Below are positions 6,114 through 7,423 of a DNA stretch of 7,423 nucleotides, one piece after another. Positions within the stretch are counted from its first letter, which is position 1, and each line of letters opens with the position of its first letter. Source of the DNA: JAAXKN01 sp050259615 (GTDB taxonomy: Bacteria > Bacteroidota > Ignavibacteria > Ignavibacteriales > SURF-24); NCBI GenBank assembly GCA_050259615.1, contig JBLNAZ010000152.1, positions 1-7,423 of the forward strand, written 5' to 3'. The notes under the pieces are model-generated. The model ran no database searches. It had not been told where the DNA came from and saw only the letters and a program-made list of their open reading frames with translations. Made by a program: the position numbers and the translations under genes.

Positions 6114-6255
6114 TATGCCGCCCCTGACGGGGCTTGGGATAGGTGTGGGGGAACTTTAACCCGGGGTTTGGCGTCCTCCGAGGAGGACTTCGTACCCCGG
6201 GCTACAAACGTTACGTCATCCGGAGGATGACTTAGTGATTGCGTAATTCTAAATT
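6114..6255 (-). repeat. Right multi-hairpin (REP-like) repeat copy, inverted
   Basis: Read on the minus strand it follows the left copy in the same order. Hairpins in plus coordinates: GTCATCC/GGATGAC (6215-6221, 6225-6231); CCCGGGGT/ACCCCGGG (6160-6167, 6194-6201), which encloses GTCCTCC/GGAGGAC (6173-6188); and GCCCC/GGGGC (6120-6124, 6129-6133), whose loop reads GTCA on the minus strand. It lies upstream of the transposase gene. Stem sequences differ from the left copy, but pairing is kept. Confidence 0.8.
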
Positions 6256-6438
6256 TTCTTTCTGCACATAATGGATTGATATCTTAAGGCAGGATGCCGA
6301 ATACAATATCTGGACACTAAAAACGGTTCTATGTTATTTCTCAATTTTTATTATTTTTTGGGAAGAGAATTTCTAAATTCCTGTGAAGCTGAACTTTATA
6401 TTTACGAAAACTTCCAGGCTCAAAAGAGAGAGAATAAA
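6256..6438. other. AT-rich leader region before the 6439 gene
   Basis: No gene is supported here. An in-frame ATG at 6331 would add 36 residues to the next protein, but those residues would bury its signal peptide, so they are read as untranslated. TTGATA (6276-6281) and TACAAT (6302-6307) are promoter-like boxes, but their 20-base spacing is too wide for a confident call. Confidence 0.35.
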
Positions 6439-7170
6439 ATGGGATTAAAAATAATGCAGTACTTTGCAATTCTTCTGTTCTGCAGCAGCATTGCAGTTGG
6501 GCAGTATGAATTAGATAAAAGAAAGTATGTTAAAAAATTAAATGTTGGTTTCCTCTATAATCTGGATACTAGCAACTATTTAGATAAAACTGAAATTGGA
6601 GCTGCAGATTCAATAGAATGTATTTCTTTCCATAATTTCTGTTGGTTCGCTTTTTTAAACAAAATAAGCGATAAAATAATTTATGGAAAGCTTTTAGCAT
6701 TAAATGAAAATGATAATAGCCTGCATTCTGTAACAGATTCACTTGTTAAAATGTATTCAGTTCGAAGAACGATTGGTTATTTTGACATATTTAACGACAG
6801 ATTATTCATAATGAGAATGTATGGTAATAATCCTGAAGAGGGTGATGTGGGAGGATTGAGAATAAGTTTAATAGATCCTGATAAAATTGAAATTGTTAAA
6901 GAAATATATTTGGAAAAAGATGCCTGGTTTAATTCAATCTATGAGAAAAATGATACTCTGTTAATAGAGGTTCAACCCATGAAAGCTGAATTAAATTTCT
7001 GGCATTATCTGGTTTTCTGGTGGCCCAGAAATGTTCCGCCTAAATGGGACTATGTTAGAAATGGGGATAAGATCTGTTATACTATAGATAAGTCTTTCAA
7101 TATTATAAGGAAAGAATTCATTAAGGTTAATCGTTCCAAATGGGATGGAGTGGAAAATAGGACAAATTAG
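6439..7170 (+). CDS. Secreted protein of unknown function
   Basis: I do not recognise this 243-residue protein. The ATG at 6439 is chosen over an upstream in-frame ATG (6331) because it places a signal peptide at the N-terminus: MGLKIMQYFAILLFCSSIAVGQ, with likely cleavage after AVG. A purine-rich GAGAGAGA (6426-6433) lies five bases upstream as a weak ribosome site. The Cys in LLFC is not in a proper lipobox. The mature part has no obvious catalytic motif. It alternates short beta-type strands (KLNVGFLYNL, RLFIMRMYG, LRISLIDPDKIEIVKEIYL, DTLLIEVQP) and ends with an aromatic stretch (FWHYLVFWWPRNVPPKWDY), suggesting a beta-rich or propeller-like periplasmic protein. That last hydrophobic stretch is short and interrupted by charge and proline, so it is not called a membrane helix. 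The gene is visibly more AT-rich than the long genes to its left and sits between two repeat clusters, so recent acquisition is possible. Confidence 0.68.
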   Translation: MGLKIMQYFAILLFCSSIAVGQYELDKRKYVKKLNVGFLYNLDTSNYLDKTEIGAADSIECISFHNFCWFAFLNKISDKIIYGKLLALNENDNSLHSVTDSLVKMYSVRRTIGYFDIFNDRLFIMRMYGNNPEEGDVGGLRISLIDPDKIEIVKEIYLEKDAWFNSIYEKNDTLLIEVQPMKAELNFWHYLVFWWPRNVPPKWDYVRNGDKICYTIDKSFNIIRKEFIKVNRSKWDGVENRTN

Positions 7171-7211
7171 TTTGGAATCATGATGAACAAATCGTGAAAT
7201 GTTTTTATGAC

Positions 7212-7380
7212 TAGCCCCAAGCTTTTAGCTCGGGGTTTAATTTGTCCCTCACTCCCTCGGGACTTCAGCCCCGAATCCTGCACGGAAGATCGGGGGCTAA
7301 AGCCCAAACGGGGAGAGGAGATTTCCCGGGACCCGTACCTAAAGGTACGGGCTAGTCAGCCGGAGCCGGCAGGGGCCGGC
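7212..7380. repeat. Cluster of GC-rich hairpins (REP-like island)
   Basis: Five potential hairpins lie close together. They are CCCCAAGCT/AGCTCGGGG (7215-7223, 7227-7235, one mismatch); GTCCC/GGGAC (7244-7248, 7259-7263); AGCCCCGA/TCGGGGGCT (7267-7274, 7290-7298, one bulged G); a perfect CCCGTACC-TAAA-GGTACGGG (7332-7351); and GCCGGC-AGGG-GCCGGC (7365-7380). No reading frame is supported. The first could weakly terminate the gene ending at 7170, although only TTTAATTT follows it. The sequences differ from the repeats around the transposase. Confidence 0.65.
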
Positions 7381-7423
7381 CCGTAGGAATTGGGAAAAAT
7401 TATTTTAATAATATCAACTTCTT
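7381..7423. other. Window edge after the hairpin cluster, nothing identified
   Basis: The last 43 bases turn sharply AT-rich after the final hairpin and contain no gene, repeat or clear promoter that can be judged before the sequence stops. Confidence 0.4.

Larger units (their letters stand above)
5300..6255. mobile_element. RAYT/IS200-like unit: Y1 transposase between inverted multi-hairpin repeats
   Basis: The 956-base unit holds one transposase gene between two inverted copies of a hairpin-rich repeat (5300-5438 and 6114-6255). Exact matches between the copies include 16 bases (5300-5315 with 6240-6255) and 21 bases (5347-5367 with 6188-6208). IS200/IS605 elements normally have non-inverted subterminal hairpins, whereas RAYT genes are typically flanked by REP palindromes in either orientation, so the layout fits RAYT/REP better. 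No target duplication is visible outside the matched ends. Boundaries are set by the extent of similarity, not by known cleavage sites. Confidence 0.65.

Noticed and set aside
6331..6438. N-terminal extension of the 6439 gene from an upstream ATG
   Set aside because: It would place 36 residues ahead of a normal signal peptide; the later ATG has a purine-rich ribosome site and gives a proper export signal.

Overview
The window looks like a piece of chromosome from an Ignavibacteria-type member of the Bacteroidota/Chlorobi group. The pointer is the open reading frame entering at the left edge: it ends in a type IX secretion (Por) C-terminal sorting domain of the kind common in that lineage. The two long minus-strand genes also start in AT-rich leaders without a Shine-Dalgarno sequence, which fits. 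Lineage is inferred from protein style only; there is no rRNA or other marker gene here.

Layout, left to right. Bases 1-162 are the last 53 codons of a T9SS-exported protein, followed by a strong hairpin terminator that also faces the convergent gene 232-1539 (-). That gene encodes a polytopic MATE-like membrane protein whose pattern resembles the ANKH (progressive ankylosis) branch of the superfamily. A 174-base divergent spacer leads to 1714-2142 (+), a small secreted protein with a beta-sandwich-like half. It converges, 18 bases apart, on 2161-5154 (-), the most notable gene: a 997-residue protein with two receiver-like domains (the first lacking its phospho-acceptor, the second apparently intact) and a complete PEP-synthase/PPDK-type ATP-grasp domain. 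It has no recognisable phosphohistidine or PEP-binding domain, so it is probably a signalling or regulatory protein rather than a PEP synthase.

Upstream of that gene is a tandem 7-base repeat that may carry its promoter -35 element. Beyond it is a mobile-element-like unit (about 5300-6255): an intact Y1 (HUH) transposase of the IS200/RAYT type, bracketed by two inverted ~140-base copies of a multi-hairpin repeat. Several hairpin stems differ between the copies but keep their pairing, the mark of a selected fold, and the arrangement resembles REP sequences around RAYT genes. Right of it is 6439-7170 (+), an AT-rich gene for a secreted protein of unknown function. The window closes with a second, different cluster of GC-rich hairpins (7212-7380).

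No operon links these genes: each stands alone, in convergent or divergent arrangement, so there is no strong evidence for a multi-gene system. The items most worth following up are the receiver/ATP-grasp fusion and the transposase with its covarying hairpin repeats.
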